64,000 nucleotides of DNA from Ruminiclostridium sp. (lineage in GTDB: Bacteria; Bacillota; Clostridia; Oscillospirales; Ruminococcaceae): NCBI GenBank assembly GCA_017935365.1, contig JAGBHT010000007.1, positions 31,192-95,191 of the forward strand, in the 5' to 3' direction. The translations under genes were made by a program, and so were the position numbers. How positions within the stretch are numbered: position 1 is the stretch's first letter; every line of letters begins with the position of its first letter. The notes under the pieces are model-generated. The model saw nothing but the letters and a program-made list of their open reading frames with translations, did no database searches and was not told where the DNA came from. Positions 34,807 to 45,547 of this stretch are shown here, piece after piece.

Positions 34807-36243
34807 ATGGTAAATCTTAAACGAATACTCGCAGGTGTTATGTCCGGTGTCACGGCAGTTTCACTTGCCGCCTGCTCAAACAGCGCAACAAGCAGTTCAG
34901 GCGCAGGCTCTTCTGACACGACAAATACAAGCACGGAAACAACTATCGATGATGAGATAGAAAACCCCGTAAGCGTCGGCGACATAAGCATTGACGCAGG
35001 TGAAGAAGTCGAACCCGCAGAACTTGAATATCTCGGCTGTTACGACATAACAACGGCAGGCGACGTAAAGCCGTCATACAAGTATTTCTCAGAGAATTAC
35101 GGCTGTACAATAAAGTGCACGATAGTCGGATCTCTGCAGATCCAGGAAAAGCTTACTACAGCTATTTCTTCCGGTGAATCTCCCGACCTTGTAGACTATG
35201 CAGACAATACATTCCCTCTGCTTATGTCAAAGAATATGTACACGCCGCTTGAAGAATATATGGATCTTTCCGCACCGCAGTGGTCAGGCCTTGAGCAGTA
35301 CATAAACCAGTACAAGTGGGGCGGCAAGAATTACTACTACCCCTGGGCATACAATGTTGCTCCTTACTTCCTGATCTATAACAGAGCGGTATTCGAGCAG
35401 ATCGGTATTGAGGACCCCAAGCTTCTTTATGACAGAGGCGAATGGACATGGGACGCAATGAAGGACGATATCCGCAAGTTCATCGATTCCGATCCCGACG
35501 GCAAGAGAACAGGTCTTTACGGTGCAATGCAGTACTCAGCCCAGTCGTTCATCAACAGTACAGGCACTCCACTGATAACGATCGATGAAAGCGGCAAGCT
35601 TGTACAGAACTTTGATAATGCGAATGTTGACAGAGCCGCAAACTTCATGCAGGAAATGAAAAAAGAAGGCCTTGCTTCATTCCAGGAAGGTATCATTGAT
35701 GTTGATACAACACCTATGCTTGAGGGTACGGCGGCATTCCAGTGCATGGGCGAATGGATCATCTCGGGCTTTGCAAGAGCAATGCTTAAGGACGACAGCC
35801 TTGACTACTTCTTTGTTCCGTTCCCGAGAGATGTCGAAGCCGATGAATATTATTATCCCATAACCACATTCGGTTATCTCGTTCCCGCAGGTTCAAAATA
35901 TGCAAAGCAGGCTTCTGTATTCATCAACTGCTGCCGTCTGAGCAACACAGACGAAGACCTCAAGGCAACTACAAAGGAAAGCATAATGAGAAGCAAGAAG
36001 TACACAGATGAAATGTACGACTTTATCTACAGCTTCAAAGAACCCACAAACTTCCACTGCGTAGTCGACAATCCTTACGGACTTGACGAAACAACAGGTC
36101 AGATAATCAAGGATATCCTCGGTAACACGCTGTTTGATATCCAGAGCGATTACTCGGGTCAGTCATGGACGCAGATGAGAGAAGCAAATATCGGTGCTAT
36201 CAGCAAGCAGATAGAATATTATAACGGACTGCTCGCTCAGTAA
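34807..36243 (+). CDS. Extracellular solute-binding lipoprotein of an ABC transporter, copy 1
   Basis: 478 residues. Signal peptide with lipobox SLAAC (Cys23), a Ser/Thr-rich linker, then a family 1 sugar-binding fold (FSENYGCTIKCTIVGSLQIQEKL, SGESPDLVDYADNTFPLLMSKNMYTPLEEY, WTWDAMKDDIRKF). The many Trp/Tyr residues (KNYYYPWAYN) would suit a sugar ligand. Start ATG 34807 follows TGGAGG. No permease or ATPase genes are adjacent. It is the upstream member of a tandem pair; the copies differ mainly in the linker and ligand-contact regions. Confidence 0.88.
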   Translation: MVNLKRILAGVMSGVTAVSLAACSNSATSSSGAGSSDTTNTSTETTIDDEIENPVSVGDISIDAGEEVEPAELEYLGCYDITTAGDVKPSYKYFSENYGCTIKCTIVGSLQIQEKLTTAISSGESPDLVDYADNTFPLLMSKNMYTPLEEYMDLSAPQWSGLEQYINQYKWGGKNYYYPWAYNVAPYFLIYNRAVFEQIGIEDPKLLYDRGEWTWDAMKDDIRKFIDSDPDGKRTGLYGAMQYSAQSFINSTGTPLITIDESGKLVQNFDNANVDRAANFMQEMKKEGLASFQEGIIDVDTTPMLEGTAAFQCMGEWIISGFARAMLKDDSLDYFFVPFPRDVEADEYYYPITTFGYLVPAGSKYAKQASVFINCCRLSNTDEDLKATTKESIMRSKKYTDEMYDFIYSFKEPTNFHCVVDNPYGLDETTGQIIKDILGNTLFDIQSDYSGQSWTQMREANIGAISKQIEYYNGLLAQ

Positions 36244-36261
36244 ATATAATTCAATATCACA

Positions 36262-36290
36262 AGCCCCCTGTAAATCACTTACAGGGGGCT
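36262..36290 (+). terminator. Terminator after solute-binding copy 1
   Basis: Perfect 12-bp stem AGCCCCCTGTAA / TTACAGGGGGCT, then GTTTTAGTT. The copies are therefore separate transcription units. Confidence 0.88.
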
Positions 36291-36433
36291 GTTTTAGTTA
36301 ATAAAGTAAATCTGAAAATAGTTTTATTAATTTGGCTATTTTACGCGGTTATTAGCTTGATTTTATTTATTTCCATAAGTTTCATTGTACATAGTGCACA
36401 ATTTTTTTGATTTAACTTTGACTAAAATGTGAA

Positions 36434-36462
36434 TTGAATAAATGTACATATTGTGATAAAAT
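36434..36462 (+). promoter_or_regulatory. Promoter of solute-binding copy 2
   Basis: TTGAAT (36434-36439), 17 bp, TAAAAT (36457-36462). Further upstream an imperfect palindrome TTGTACATAGTGCACAA (36385-36401) could be an activator site. Confidence 0.65.
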
Positions 36463-36477
36463 CAAAGAAAAGATGTG

Positions 36478-36491
36478 TGTAAACGATTGCA
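36478..36491 (+). promoter_or_regulatory. Probable cre site (CcpA/LacI-type operator)
   Basis: TGTAAACGATTGCA matches the catabolite-responsive element TGWNANCGNTNWCA at all but one position. It lies about 15 bp after the -10 box, near +10, where binding would block transcription. Flanking TGTGT/ACACA extend the symmetry. No equivalent is seen before copy 1. Confidence 0.55.
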
Positions 36492-36515
36492 ACACATTAC
36501 ATTATGGAGGTTTTT

Positions 36516-37964
36516 ATGATCAATTTCAAAAGAATACTCGCAGGAGTAATGGCGGCAGCTACCGCTGTTTCACTTGCGGCATGCTCTAACAGCGGAACAA
36601 GCACAACCGCTTCAACAAGTTCCGATGACAGCACTACAAGCACAGAGACAACAATCGATGACGAAATCGACAACCCCGTCAGTATAGGCGACATAAGCAT
36701 AGACGCAGGTGAAGAGGTAGAACCCGCAGAGCTTGAATATCTCGGTTGCTATGACATTACGACCGCAGGTGACGTAAAGCCCGCATACAAGTACTTCTCT
36801 GAGAACTACGGCTGTACGATCAAGTGCACGATAGTAGGTTCGCTTCAGATACTTGAAAAGCTTACAACAGCTATTTCATCAGGCGAGTCGCCCGACCTTG
36901 TTGACTATGCGGATAACACATTCCCGCTTATTATGTCAAAGAATATGTACACTCCTCTTGATGAGTATATAGACCTCTCCGCTCCGCAGTGGTCAGGCCT
37001 TGATCAGTACATAAACAAGTATAAGTGGAACGGTAAGAACTACTACTACCCCTGGGCTTACAACATTTCGCCATACTTCCTTATTTACAACCGCGGCGTA
37101 TTCGAGCAGATCGGTATAGACGATCCCAAGGAGCTTTACGACAAGGGCGAATGGACATGGGATACAATGACAGACTGCATACGCAAGTTCATTGACTCCG
37201 ATTCAGACGGTGCAAGAACAGGTCTTTACGGCGCAACAGCTTACACAGCTCACGCATTTATCGATACAACGGGTACTCCCCTTATCGAGATCGGCGATGA
37301 CGGCAAGCTCATAAGCAACTTCAACAATGCAAATGTAGACAGAGCCGCAAACTTCATGCAGACACTCAAGAAGGAAGGTCTTGCTAAGTTCCAGGAAGGC
37401 GTTATCGACGTAGATGAAGATCCTATCGTTTCAGGTACAGCCGCATTCCAGGGCATGGGCGAATGGATCATCACAAACTATGCAAGAAAGATGACGAAAG
37501 ACGACAACCTTGACATCTTCTTCGTTCCGATTCCGAGAGATCCTGAAGCAGACAACTATTACTACTCGATGTCAGCATTCGGTTACCTTGTTCCCGCAGG
37601 TTCAAAGAACGCTAAGCAGGCTTCTGTATTCATCAACTGCTGCCGCCTGAGCAACACAGATGAGGATCTTAAGGCTACAACAAAGACAAGTATTATGAAG
37701 AACAAGAAGTATACCGATGAACAGTACGACTTCCTGTACAGCTTCAAGGATGTATCAAACTTCAATGCAGTCGTTGACGAGCCCTACGGACTTGACGAAA
37801 CAACAGGTCAGATAATCAAGGATATCCTCGGCAACACGCTGTTCGACCTCCAGAGCGAAACTTACGCAGGTCAGTCATGGACACAGATGCGTGAAGCTAA
37901 TATCGGTTCGATCAACAAGCAGATCGAATACTACAACGGACTTATCTCAAGCGGTAATTCCTGA
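36516..37964 (+). CDS. Extracellular solute-binding lipoprotein of an ABC transporter, copy 2
   Basis: 482 residues, very similar over its full length to the preceding gene (by eye roughly four residues in five), including the lipobox SLAAC (Cys23), the segment TTIDDEI-NPVS-GDISIDAGEEVEPAELEYL and the C-terminal QSWTQMREANIG. Differences cluster around the TYGA-like pocket region (LYGATAYTAHAFIDTTG against LYGAMQYSAQSFINSTG) and suggest a related but distinct ligand. ATG 36516 has ATGGAGG upstream; ATG 36504 overlaps that site. Own promoter with cre-like operator. Confidence 0.88.
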   Translation: MINFKRILAGVMAAATAVSLAACSNSGTSTTASTSSDDSTTSTETTIDDEIDNPVSIGDISIDAGEEVEPAELEYLGCYDITTAGDVKPAYKYFSENYGCTIKCTIVGSLQILEKLTTAISSGESPDLVDYADNTFPLIMSKNMYTPLDEYIDLSAPQWSGLDQYINKYKWNGKNYYYPWAYNISPYFLIYNRGVFEQIGIDDPKELYDKGEWTWDTMTDCIRKFIDSDSDGARTGLYGATAYTAHAFIDTTGTPLIEIGDDGKLISNFNNANVDRAANFMQTLKKEGLAKFQEGVIDVDEDPIVSGTAAFQGMGEWIITNYARKMTKDDNLDIFFVPIPRDPEADNYYYSMSAFGYLVPAGSKNAKQASVFINCCRLSNTDEDLKATTKTSIMKNKKYTDEQYDFLYSFKDVSNFNAVVDEPYGLDETTGQIIKDILGNTLFDLQSETYAGQSWTQMREANIGSINKQIEYYNGLISSGNS

Positions 37965-37988
37965 GTAGAATAAAAGGTAAATAATTAT

Positions 37989-38012
37989 AACCGTAGCTTT
38001 CGGGCTACGGTT
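37989..38012 (+). terminator. Terminator after solute-binding copy 2
   Basis: AACCGTAGC / GCTACGGTT, six-base loop, then ATTTTTATG. Confidence 0.88.
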
Positions 38013-38039
38013 ATTTTTATGCGTTTTTGGCATAGTAAA

Positions 38040-38064
38040 AGGGCTTTGAGTATCTCAAAGCCCT
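38040..38064 (-). terminator. leuA terminator
   Basis: AGGGCTTTGAG / CTCAAAGCCCT with a three-base loop, followed on the minus strand by TTTTACT. Confidence 0.8.
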
Positions 38065-38090
38065 CTGTTCATATTGTATTTGTTTTATGC

Positions 38091-39767
38091 TCACTTCACA
38101 AGATCGCTGTTATTGATAGCAGAAACAAGTGCGCTTACCGAGCTGTTAATGATATCGGTATGGATACCTGCGCCCCAGAACGAATTGCCGTTCTTGTCGC
38201 ATATCTCAACATAAGCGGCTGCCTTTGACTTTGAGCCTACCTCTATAGCGTGTTCGTTATATGTTACTAAGCTGTAGCTAAGTCCCAGACCGTTCTTGAT
38301 AGCGTCGCTCACAGCGTCGAGACGTCCGTTACCGCTGCCGTTGTACTCTGCCTTGTTGCCCTTGTAATCTACAGTCACTGTCGCTGTAATTCCACCGTTT
38401 TCCTGTTTGTAGTGTGCTTCTGTGATCTTGAGCGCAGTTTCGATATTTACAAAGTTAGAGCAGAATACCTCGTAAACCTCATCGGGTGAAAGCTCCTTGT
38501 GCTTGTGGTCGGAAACAGACTTGACAGTATAGCCGACTTTCTCACGGAACTTCTTGGGCAGATCAATGCCGTACTTCTGCTGTAACAGATAGCCGATACC
38601 GCCCTTACCGCTCTGGCTGTTGATACGGATAACATCGCCGTCATACTGTCTGCCGATATCCATAGGATCGATAGGCAGATAAGGAACTGTCCAGTGTTCG
38701 GGATCCTTTTCTTCACGCCACTTCATACCCTTTGCGATAGCGTCCTGATGTGAGCCTGAGAATGCGGCAAATACCAGTGAACCGCTGTAGGGCTGTCTGT
38801 CGTAAACCTTCATACAAGTCATCTTCTCGTAAACTTCTGTGATAGAAGGCAGATCTGAGAAGTCGAGCTTCGGATCAACGCCATGTGAGTACATATTAAG
38901 AGCAAGCGTTACTATATCAACGTTACCTGTACGCTCGCCGTTGCCGAACAGCGTACCCTCGATTCTGTCAGCACCTGCAAGTAAGCCCAGCTCGCTGTCT
39001 GCAACCGCACAACCTCTGTCGTTGTGGGGGTGAAGTGAAACTATAACGTTCTCTCTGTTCACCATATTCTTGCACATATACTCTACCTGGCTTGCGTAAA
39101 CGTGAGGAAGTGACATTTCTACCGTTACTGGCAGATTGATTATTACCTTGTCATCGGGGGTTGGCTGCCATACGTCAAGCACTGCGTTGCATATTTCCAA
39201 TGCAAACTCAGGCTCTGTTCCCGTAAAGCTTTCGGGCGAATATTCAAACTTGAAGTCGCCGGGCGTCTTTTCTCTGTATTCCTTTAAAAGCTTTGCGCCT
39301 GTGACTGCGATATCGATGATCTCATTCTTGGGCTTTCTGAATACCTGTTCTCTCTGCGCTACAGAAGTAGAATTATACAGATGAACAACAGCGTGCTTTG
39401 CACCTGCAAGAGCTTCAAAAGTCTTCTTTATAATGTGTTCTCTTGACTGTGTAAGTACCTGGATAGTTACATCGTCAGGGATAAGATTCTGTTCGATAAG
39501 CGCGCGGCAGAATTCATATTCCGTTTCAGATGCCGCAGGGAAACCTATCTCGATCTCCTTGAATCCGATCGCAACGAGCACCTTGAAAAATTCGAGCTTT
39601 TCTTCAAGGCTCATAGGAACGATAAGCGCCTGGTTTCCGTCACGCAGGTCAACACTGCACCATACAGGAGCCTTGTCTATGTACTCCTTCTTTGTCCAGT
39701 CCAGACACTGCGTAGGAGGCATAAAATATCCTCTTGAGTATTTGTTTGTGTTCATTGTACCTTTCAT
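38091..39767 (-). CDS. leuA: 2-Isopropylmalate synthase (long LeuA2 type)
   Basis: 558 residues. First committed step of leucine synthesis: acetyl-CoA plus 2-oxoisovalerate. N-terminal TIM barrel with WCSVDLRDGNQAL, metal-binding VSLHPHNDRGCAVADSELGLLAGADRIEGTLFGNGERTGN, and a C-terminal regulatory LeuA domain (about 430-550) that binds leucine. The RGYFMPPTQCLDWTKKEYIDKAP opening is that of the Mycobacterium/yeast-type branch. The frame stays open to 39959 through the T-box, but ATG 39767 with AAAGGA eight bases upstream is the likely start (ATG 39755 is second choice). Controlled by the T-box leader. No other leu genes are nearby. Confidence 0.94.
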   Translation of the reverse strand: MKGTMNTNKYSRGYFMPPTQCLDWTKKEYIDKAPVWCSVDLRDGNQALIVPMSLEEKLEFFKVLVAIGFKEIEIGFPAASETEYEFCRALIEQNLIPDDVTIQVLTQSREHIIKKTFEALAGAKHAVVHLYNSTSVAQREQVFRKPKNEIIDIAVTGAKLLKEYREKTPGDFKFEYSPESFTGTEPEFALEICNAVLDVWQPTPDDKVIINLPVTVEMSLPHVYASQVEYMCKNMVNRENVIVSLHPHNDRGCAVADSELGLLAGADRIEGTLFGNGERTGNVDIVTLALNMYSHGVDPKLDFSDLPSITEVYEKMTCMKVYDRQPYSGSLVFAAFSGSHQDAIAKGMKWREEKDPEHWTVPYLPIDPMDIGRQYDGDVIRINSQSGKGGIGYLLQQKYGIDLPKKFREKVGYTVKSVSDHKHKELSPDEVYEVFCSNFVNIETALKITEAHYKQENGGITATVTVDYKGNKAEYNGSGNGRLDAVSDAIKNGLGLSYSLVTYNEHAIEVGSKSKAAAYVEICDKNGNSFWGAGIHTDIINSSVSALVSAINNSDLVK

Positions 39768-39836
39768 AAATGATGTCCTTTCCCTATTTGGTTTTTCCGA
39801 TGCAGGCATTAAAAAAGCAATGTAAATACACAAAAA

Positions 39837-40093
39837 CCCCGCCTCAATAAAGAGACGGGGTAAATCCTCGTGGTACCACTCTTCTTGACACAGCCGTATG
39901 CTATGTCCTCTTATGCCACATCTATCAATGTGCTTCTCTGTAACGGGAGATCCCGTCATAGCCTACTGCAATGTTCAGCTATGCGACTCTCAGGCGAGCT
40001 ATTTCCGACCTTTAATATTGCCTTGCACCAAGCGACAACTCTCTGTGAATAAATGTACGGCTTTATTCCTGATCAACGTCTTTTCCTATTAAC
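39837..40093 (-). ncRNA. T-box leader of leuA (tRNA-sensing riboswitch)
   Basis: On the minus strand the T-box core AGAGTGGTACCACGAGGA (39883-39866) pairs with the tRNA acceptor end and precedes a terminator CCCCGTCTC / GAGGCGGGG (39860-39837) with a TTTTTG tail. Upstream, the AGAGAGTT...CTTGGTGCAAGG stretch resembles Stem I. The gene controlled implies tRNA-Leu as effector; a CTC codon at 39998-39996 is a candidate specifier but I could not place it in a fold with certainty. Uncharged tRNA would favour antitermination. Confidence 0.92.
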
Positions 40094-40099
40094 AATTAT

Positions 40100-40128
40100 A
40101 TTATATCTTACAAAAACTCATTTGTCAA
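40100..40128 (-). promoter_or_regulatory. Promoter of the T-box-leuA unit
   Basis: Exact consensus TTGACA (40123-40128), 17 bp, TATAAT (40100-40105) on the minus strand, immediately after the ligA stop codon. Confidence 0.85.
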
Positions 40129-40142
40129 TAGTTTTTTACAAA

Positions 40143-42158
<2,016 letters not shown>

Positions 42159-42170
42159 TTACGGTAAATC

Positions 42171-42866
42171 CTATTCATACGGCTCTGCCTCAAAGTCGTT
42201 TATTGCGTCAACAACGTCCTTATCGTCCGAAACAACATGAGTAAAACTCTCAGGCACGTTTCCGACAATGACAGTTTCGGCAATCAGAAAATCGCCGCTG
42301 ACTTTCGTTTCCACCGAGTACATAGGTATGAATGCGGTAACGCTGACAGTGGTACGCATTATCATACGGTGCAATGTCTGATTAAGCCCTGCGTCCGTAA
42401 ACTCGCTGATAAATACAGCGTCGGCATAACCTTTCGGCTCGACTTCCATTCTGACAGTCGGTCCCGAACCGTGAAACAGCGGTATACCGCTCAGCGTTCC
42501 GACTGTCAGATCAACATTCTCTGTTTCACCTTTCATCAGCCTGTCGTTTATCTCAGTCAGCATATCGTTTTTTATACGGTTGATAAGCTTTGTGTTGCTT
42601 TCAATTGAAGCAACTTTGCCGTCCGAGGTATAGCTCAGCTTTACAAGATTACCGTAATCTGCATTTTCTCCGAGATCAACAAGCCGTTCATTTATAGCGT
42701 CATCAATAAGGCTTATTGTGACCGCCTTTGAATTGTACTCGCAGACGTTAATGATATTCGGTCTTATCATAAGCTGTAATATTCCCGCAAATCCGAGAAG
42801 AATAACAGCCGTACCGATAAGCTTAAGCCCCAGCCTGTGTTTCAGCTTTGATAAATCTAACTTCAT
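42171..42866 (-). CDS. yunB: Sporulation protein YunB
   Basis: 231 residues with one N-terminal membrane anchor (about 14-33) and an outer domain with YNSKAVTISLIDDAINERL, TVGTLSGIPLFHGSGPTVRM and QTLHRMIMRTTVSVTAFIP, matching YunB of Bacillus, a SigE-dependent protein important for sporulation. It lies between the aminopeptidase and ligA; the start is ATG 42866 with GGGTGA upstream. Confidence 0.88.
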   Translation of the reverse strand: MKLDLSKLKHRLGLKLIGTAVILLGFAGILQLMIRPNIINVCEYNSKAVTISLIDDAINERLVDLGENADYGNLVKLSYTSDGKVASIESNTKLINRIKNDMLTEINDRLMKGETENVDLTVGTLSGIPLFHGSGPTVRMEVEPKGYADAVFISEFTDAGLNQTLHRMIMRTTVSVTAFIPMYSVETKVSGDFLIAETVIVGNVPESFTHVVSDDKDVVDAINDFEAEPYE

Positions 42867-42925
42867 AAAATCACCCGTTCAAATATAATACTATATTCTG
42901 AGCGGGCTGATTTTATGATATTGAA

Positions 42926-44335
42926 TTACTTCATCTTGTAGAATGCCGTAAATGCCTTGTATGCCATATAGACGTCGTTCTTTGCGGTAAGCTCATACGG
43001 TGCGTGCATTGAAAGCACGGGAACGCCTACATCTATGGTATCAATGTTGAGGTTAGCAATATATGCCGCAACAGTTCCGCCGCCACCGAAATCGACCTTG
43101 CCGAGTTCGCCCGTCTGCCATACAACATCGTTCTTGTCGAGCATATTGTGGATAAGTCCGACATACTCTGCACTTGCGTCACTTGTACCTGACTTTCCTC
43201 TTGCACCGGTGTACTTAGTAACAACGATACCCTTGTTTACGAATGAGCAGTTGTTGCGCTCGTAGCCCTCGGGGAATGTGGGGTCATAAGCCGCATTTAC
43301 ATCGGCTGAAAGGCAACGTGTAGCGGAAATAACAGTTCTTCCGTCACTGCCCATATTCTCGGCTAAATCGTAAAGGAAGAATTTCAGATATGCCGAGCGT
43401 AAGCCTGTGTTGCCGTCACTGCCTGTTTCTTCCTTGTCGGTAAGAACGCAGACAGCGGTCTTTTCGGGAACAGCCTTCATGTCAATGATAGCCGTAAACG
43501 CAGTGTATGCGCAAACTCTGTCGTCCTGTCCGTAAGCGCCTACAAGGCTTCTGTCAAAGCCGACATCCTTTGCCTTGAAAGCAGGTACGCATTCAAGCTC
43601 TGCGCTTAAGAAATCCTTTTCGACAATGCCGTACTTCTCAAAGAGAATGTTCAGCAGATTGAGCTTTACCTTCTCGCTTATCTTGTCGTCCCTGAAAGGT
43701 CTTGAACCTACCAGAATATTCAGCTCCTCGCCTTTTATAAGCTTAGTTGCGGGGCGCTTGTACTGTTCTTCCGCAAGGTGCGGTAAAAGGTCGGTCACAA
43801 CGAACACAGGATCTCCTTCGTCCTCGCCGATTCTTACAGTTACCTTACTGCCGTCCGACTTTACTATAACGCCGTGGAGCGACATAGGAACAGTCGGCCA
43901 CTGATATTTCTTGATACCGCCGTAATAGTGCGTCTTGAAATAGCCGAGCTCCTCGCTTTCGTAAAGCGGATTCTGCTTTAAATCAAGTCTGGGCGAATCG
44001 ATATGAGCGGCTGTAAGGTTTACACCCTCTGCAATATTGCTCTTGCCTATAACGGCTAAGATAACTGCCTTTTCTCTGTTGAGAACGTATATCTTATCTC
44101 CTGCCTTGTACTGTGCTTTCTTGTCAAAAGGCACAAAGCCTGCCTTTTCTGCCATAGCAACAGCGGTAGCGGCAGCCTCACGCTCCGTCTTGCCTGCGTC
44201 AAGGAACTTCTTGTAGCCCTCGCAGTATTTGTCCGCTTTCTTCTCTTCCTGTTCGCTCATAACGAGTGTTGCGTGTTTTTTTACATAGAACAGCTTTTCT
44301 TTAAGCTGTTCAGCCTGTGATTTCTTTTCAGCCAT
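42926..44335 (-). CDS. M18-family aminopeptidase
   Basis: 469 residues. Cytosolic zinc aminopeptidase of the aspartyl aminopeptidase family. Metal-ligand motifs are visible: TAAHIDSPRLDLK, AYGQDDRVCAYTA, TDKEETGSDGNTG and the C-terminal VLSMHAPYELTAKNDVY. The N-terminal half has the characteristic SLHGVIVKSDGSKVTVRIGEDEGDPVF. Which N-terminal residues are removed is not evident. It is followed by yunB and preceded by the transglycosylase with 15 bases between. Confidence 0.92.
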   Translation of the reverse strand: MAEKKSQAEQLKEKLFYVKKHATLVMSEQEEKKADKYCEGYKKFLDAGKTEREAAATAVAMAEKAGFVPFDKKAQYKAGDKIYVLNREKAVILAVIGKSNIAEGVNLTAAHIDSPRLDLKQNPLYESEELGYFKTHYYGGIKKYQWPTVPMSLHGVIVKSDGSKVTVRIGEDEGDPVFVVTDLLPHLAEEQYKRPATKLIKGEELNILVGSRPFRDDKISEKVKLNLLNILFEKYGIVEKDFLSAELECVPAFKAKDVGFDRSLVGAYGQDDRVCAYTAFTAIIDMKAVPEKTAVCVLTDKEETGSDGNTGLRSAYLKFFLYDLAENMGSDGRTVISATRCLSADVNAAYDPTFPEGYERNNCSFVNKGIVVTKYTGARGKSGTSDASAEYVGLIHNMLDKNDVVWQTGELGKVDFGGGGTVAAYIANLNIDTIDVGVPVLSMHAPYELTAKNDVYMAYKAFTAFYKMK

Positions 44336-44350
44336 TTTCTTTGCCTTCCT

Positions 44351-44947
44351 TTATTTTTTATAAAGCCTGCAATAAGTATCGTAGGCATTTGTTATCTTAT
44401 CGACATAGTGCGCCGTATCAGGATTCGGTATATCACTCAGCACGCCGTTTTTGGTATACCTGCTGTCCTCAAGCCACGACGAAACGCTTCCCGAACCTGC
44501 GTGATATGCGGCGGCTACTTCATTAAGCTCTCCGAAGCTCTCCGTCAGATATCCGAGCAGAAAACAGCCGTAACGGATATTGTCCTCGGCATTGTACATT
44601 CTGTCAAAGGTCATTTCGGGATCGTTTTCCTCGTCAAGCTTGTATCTTATCCATTCAAACGTTTCAGGCATTATCTGCATAAGACCTCTTGCGCCGAGAT
44701 ACGATTCGGAATTTTCGTTGAATCCGCTTTCTACCGCTATAAATGAATATACCACATATTTATCCAGATCATATTGCGAAGAATACCTGTTTACAAAGTC
44801 GCTGTAAAGCATAGGGTGAGTGGAACGTTCATATTTGTCAAAACCGAAGAACGCTCCGAATACCGCCACAGTTACTGCGATAAGACAGACAAATGTTATT
44901 ATCAGCGCCTTACCGCCTGTATTCTTACCTTTTCTCTTAGTTGCCAT
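44351..44947 (-). CDS. Membrane-anchored lytic murein transglycosylase (SLT domain)
   Basis: 198 residues: basic N-terminus, one membrane segment (about 15-36), then a Slt70-type lysozyme-like domain with catalytic Glu in YSFIAVESGFNENSES, ARGLMQIMPETFEWI and AAYHAGSGSVSSWL. It cleaves peptidoglycan strands to leave 1,6-anhydromuramic ends. Start ATG 44947 lies 11 bases inside the coaE end, so translation is probably coupled. Confidence 0.92.
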   Translation of the reverse strand: MATKRKGKNTGGKALIITFVCLIAVTVAVFGAFFGFDKYERSTHPMLYSDFVNRYSSQYDLDKYVVYSFIAVESGFNENSESYLGARGLMQIMPETFEWIRYKLDEENDPEMTFDRMYNAEDNIRYGCFLLGYLTESFGELNEVAAAYHAGSGSVSSWLEDSRYTKNGVLSDIPNPDTAHYVDKITNAYDTYCRLYKK

Positions 44948-45536
44948 TGATTATCTTTCTTGCTGTGTCTTCCGCTTCTGCTCTCAGCATATCGGGAGTG
45001 CCGTTGTTTTCGATGCAGAAATCGCTCCTGCTTTTGTAATACTCAGCGTTATGCTGTGAACTTAGCCTGTTTTCGGCGCTTTCTCTTGTTATATTGTCAC
45101 GGAGCATAATACGCTCTACCGACTTTTCCTTGTCGCAGGTAACGCTCACTACACCGTCACATATAAAGTCTATGCCGCTTTCAAAAAGCGTCGGTGCGTC
45201 AAGCAGTACAAATCTGCCGCCGGCATTTTCACACATTGTAATAACCTTGTAGGTTATGTACGGATATATCGTGTCATTGAGCAGTTTCAGCTTATCAGCG
45301 TCCGTAAACACGATACTACCCATAGCCTTGCGGTCTAGCTCGCCGTCAGCGGTTATAACGCCGCCACCGAAAAGCCGTTGCAGTTTATCAAGGCACGGCT
45401 CGCCTTTTCTTACAACCTCACGGGCTATCCTGTCGCAGTCGATCACGAAGAATCCCGCTTTTTTAAAGCTTTCGCTTACCGTGGATTTTCCTGCGCCCGA
45501 CATACCCGTCAGACCGTATATCTTCTTATCAGTCAT
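44937..45536 (-). CDS. coaE: Dephospho-CoA kinase
   Basis: 199 residues. Last step of CoA synthesis. P-loop GLTGMSGAGKSTVSESF, DCDRIAREVVRKGE, and VLLDAPTLFESG in the CoA-binding region. Start ATG 45536 has only a G-rich site (GGGGCT). It sits 11 bases after the tsaC stop in the same operon. Confidence 0.94.
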   Translation of the reverse strand: MTDKKIYGLTGMSGAGKSTVSESFKKAGFFVIDCDRIAREVVRKGEPCLDKLQRLFGGGVITADGELDRKAMGSIVFTDADKLKLLNDTIYPYITYKVITMCENAGGRFVLLDAPTLFESGIDFICDGVVSVTCDKEKSVERIMLRDNITRESAENRLSSQHNAEYYKSRSDFCIENNGTPDMLRAEAEDTARKIINGN

Positions 45537-45547
45537 ATGAGCCCCGC

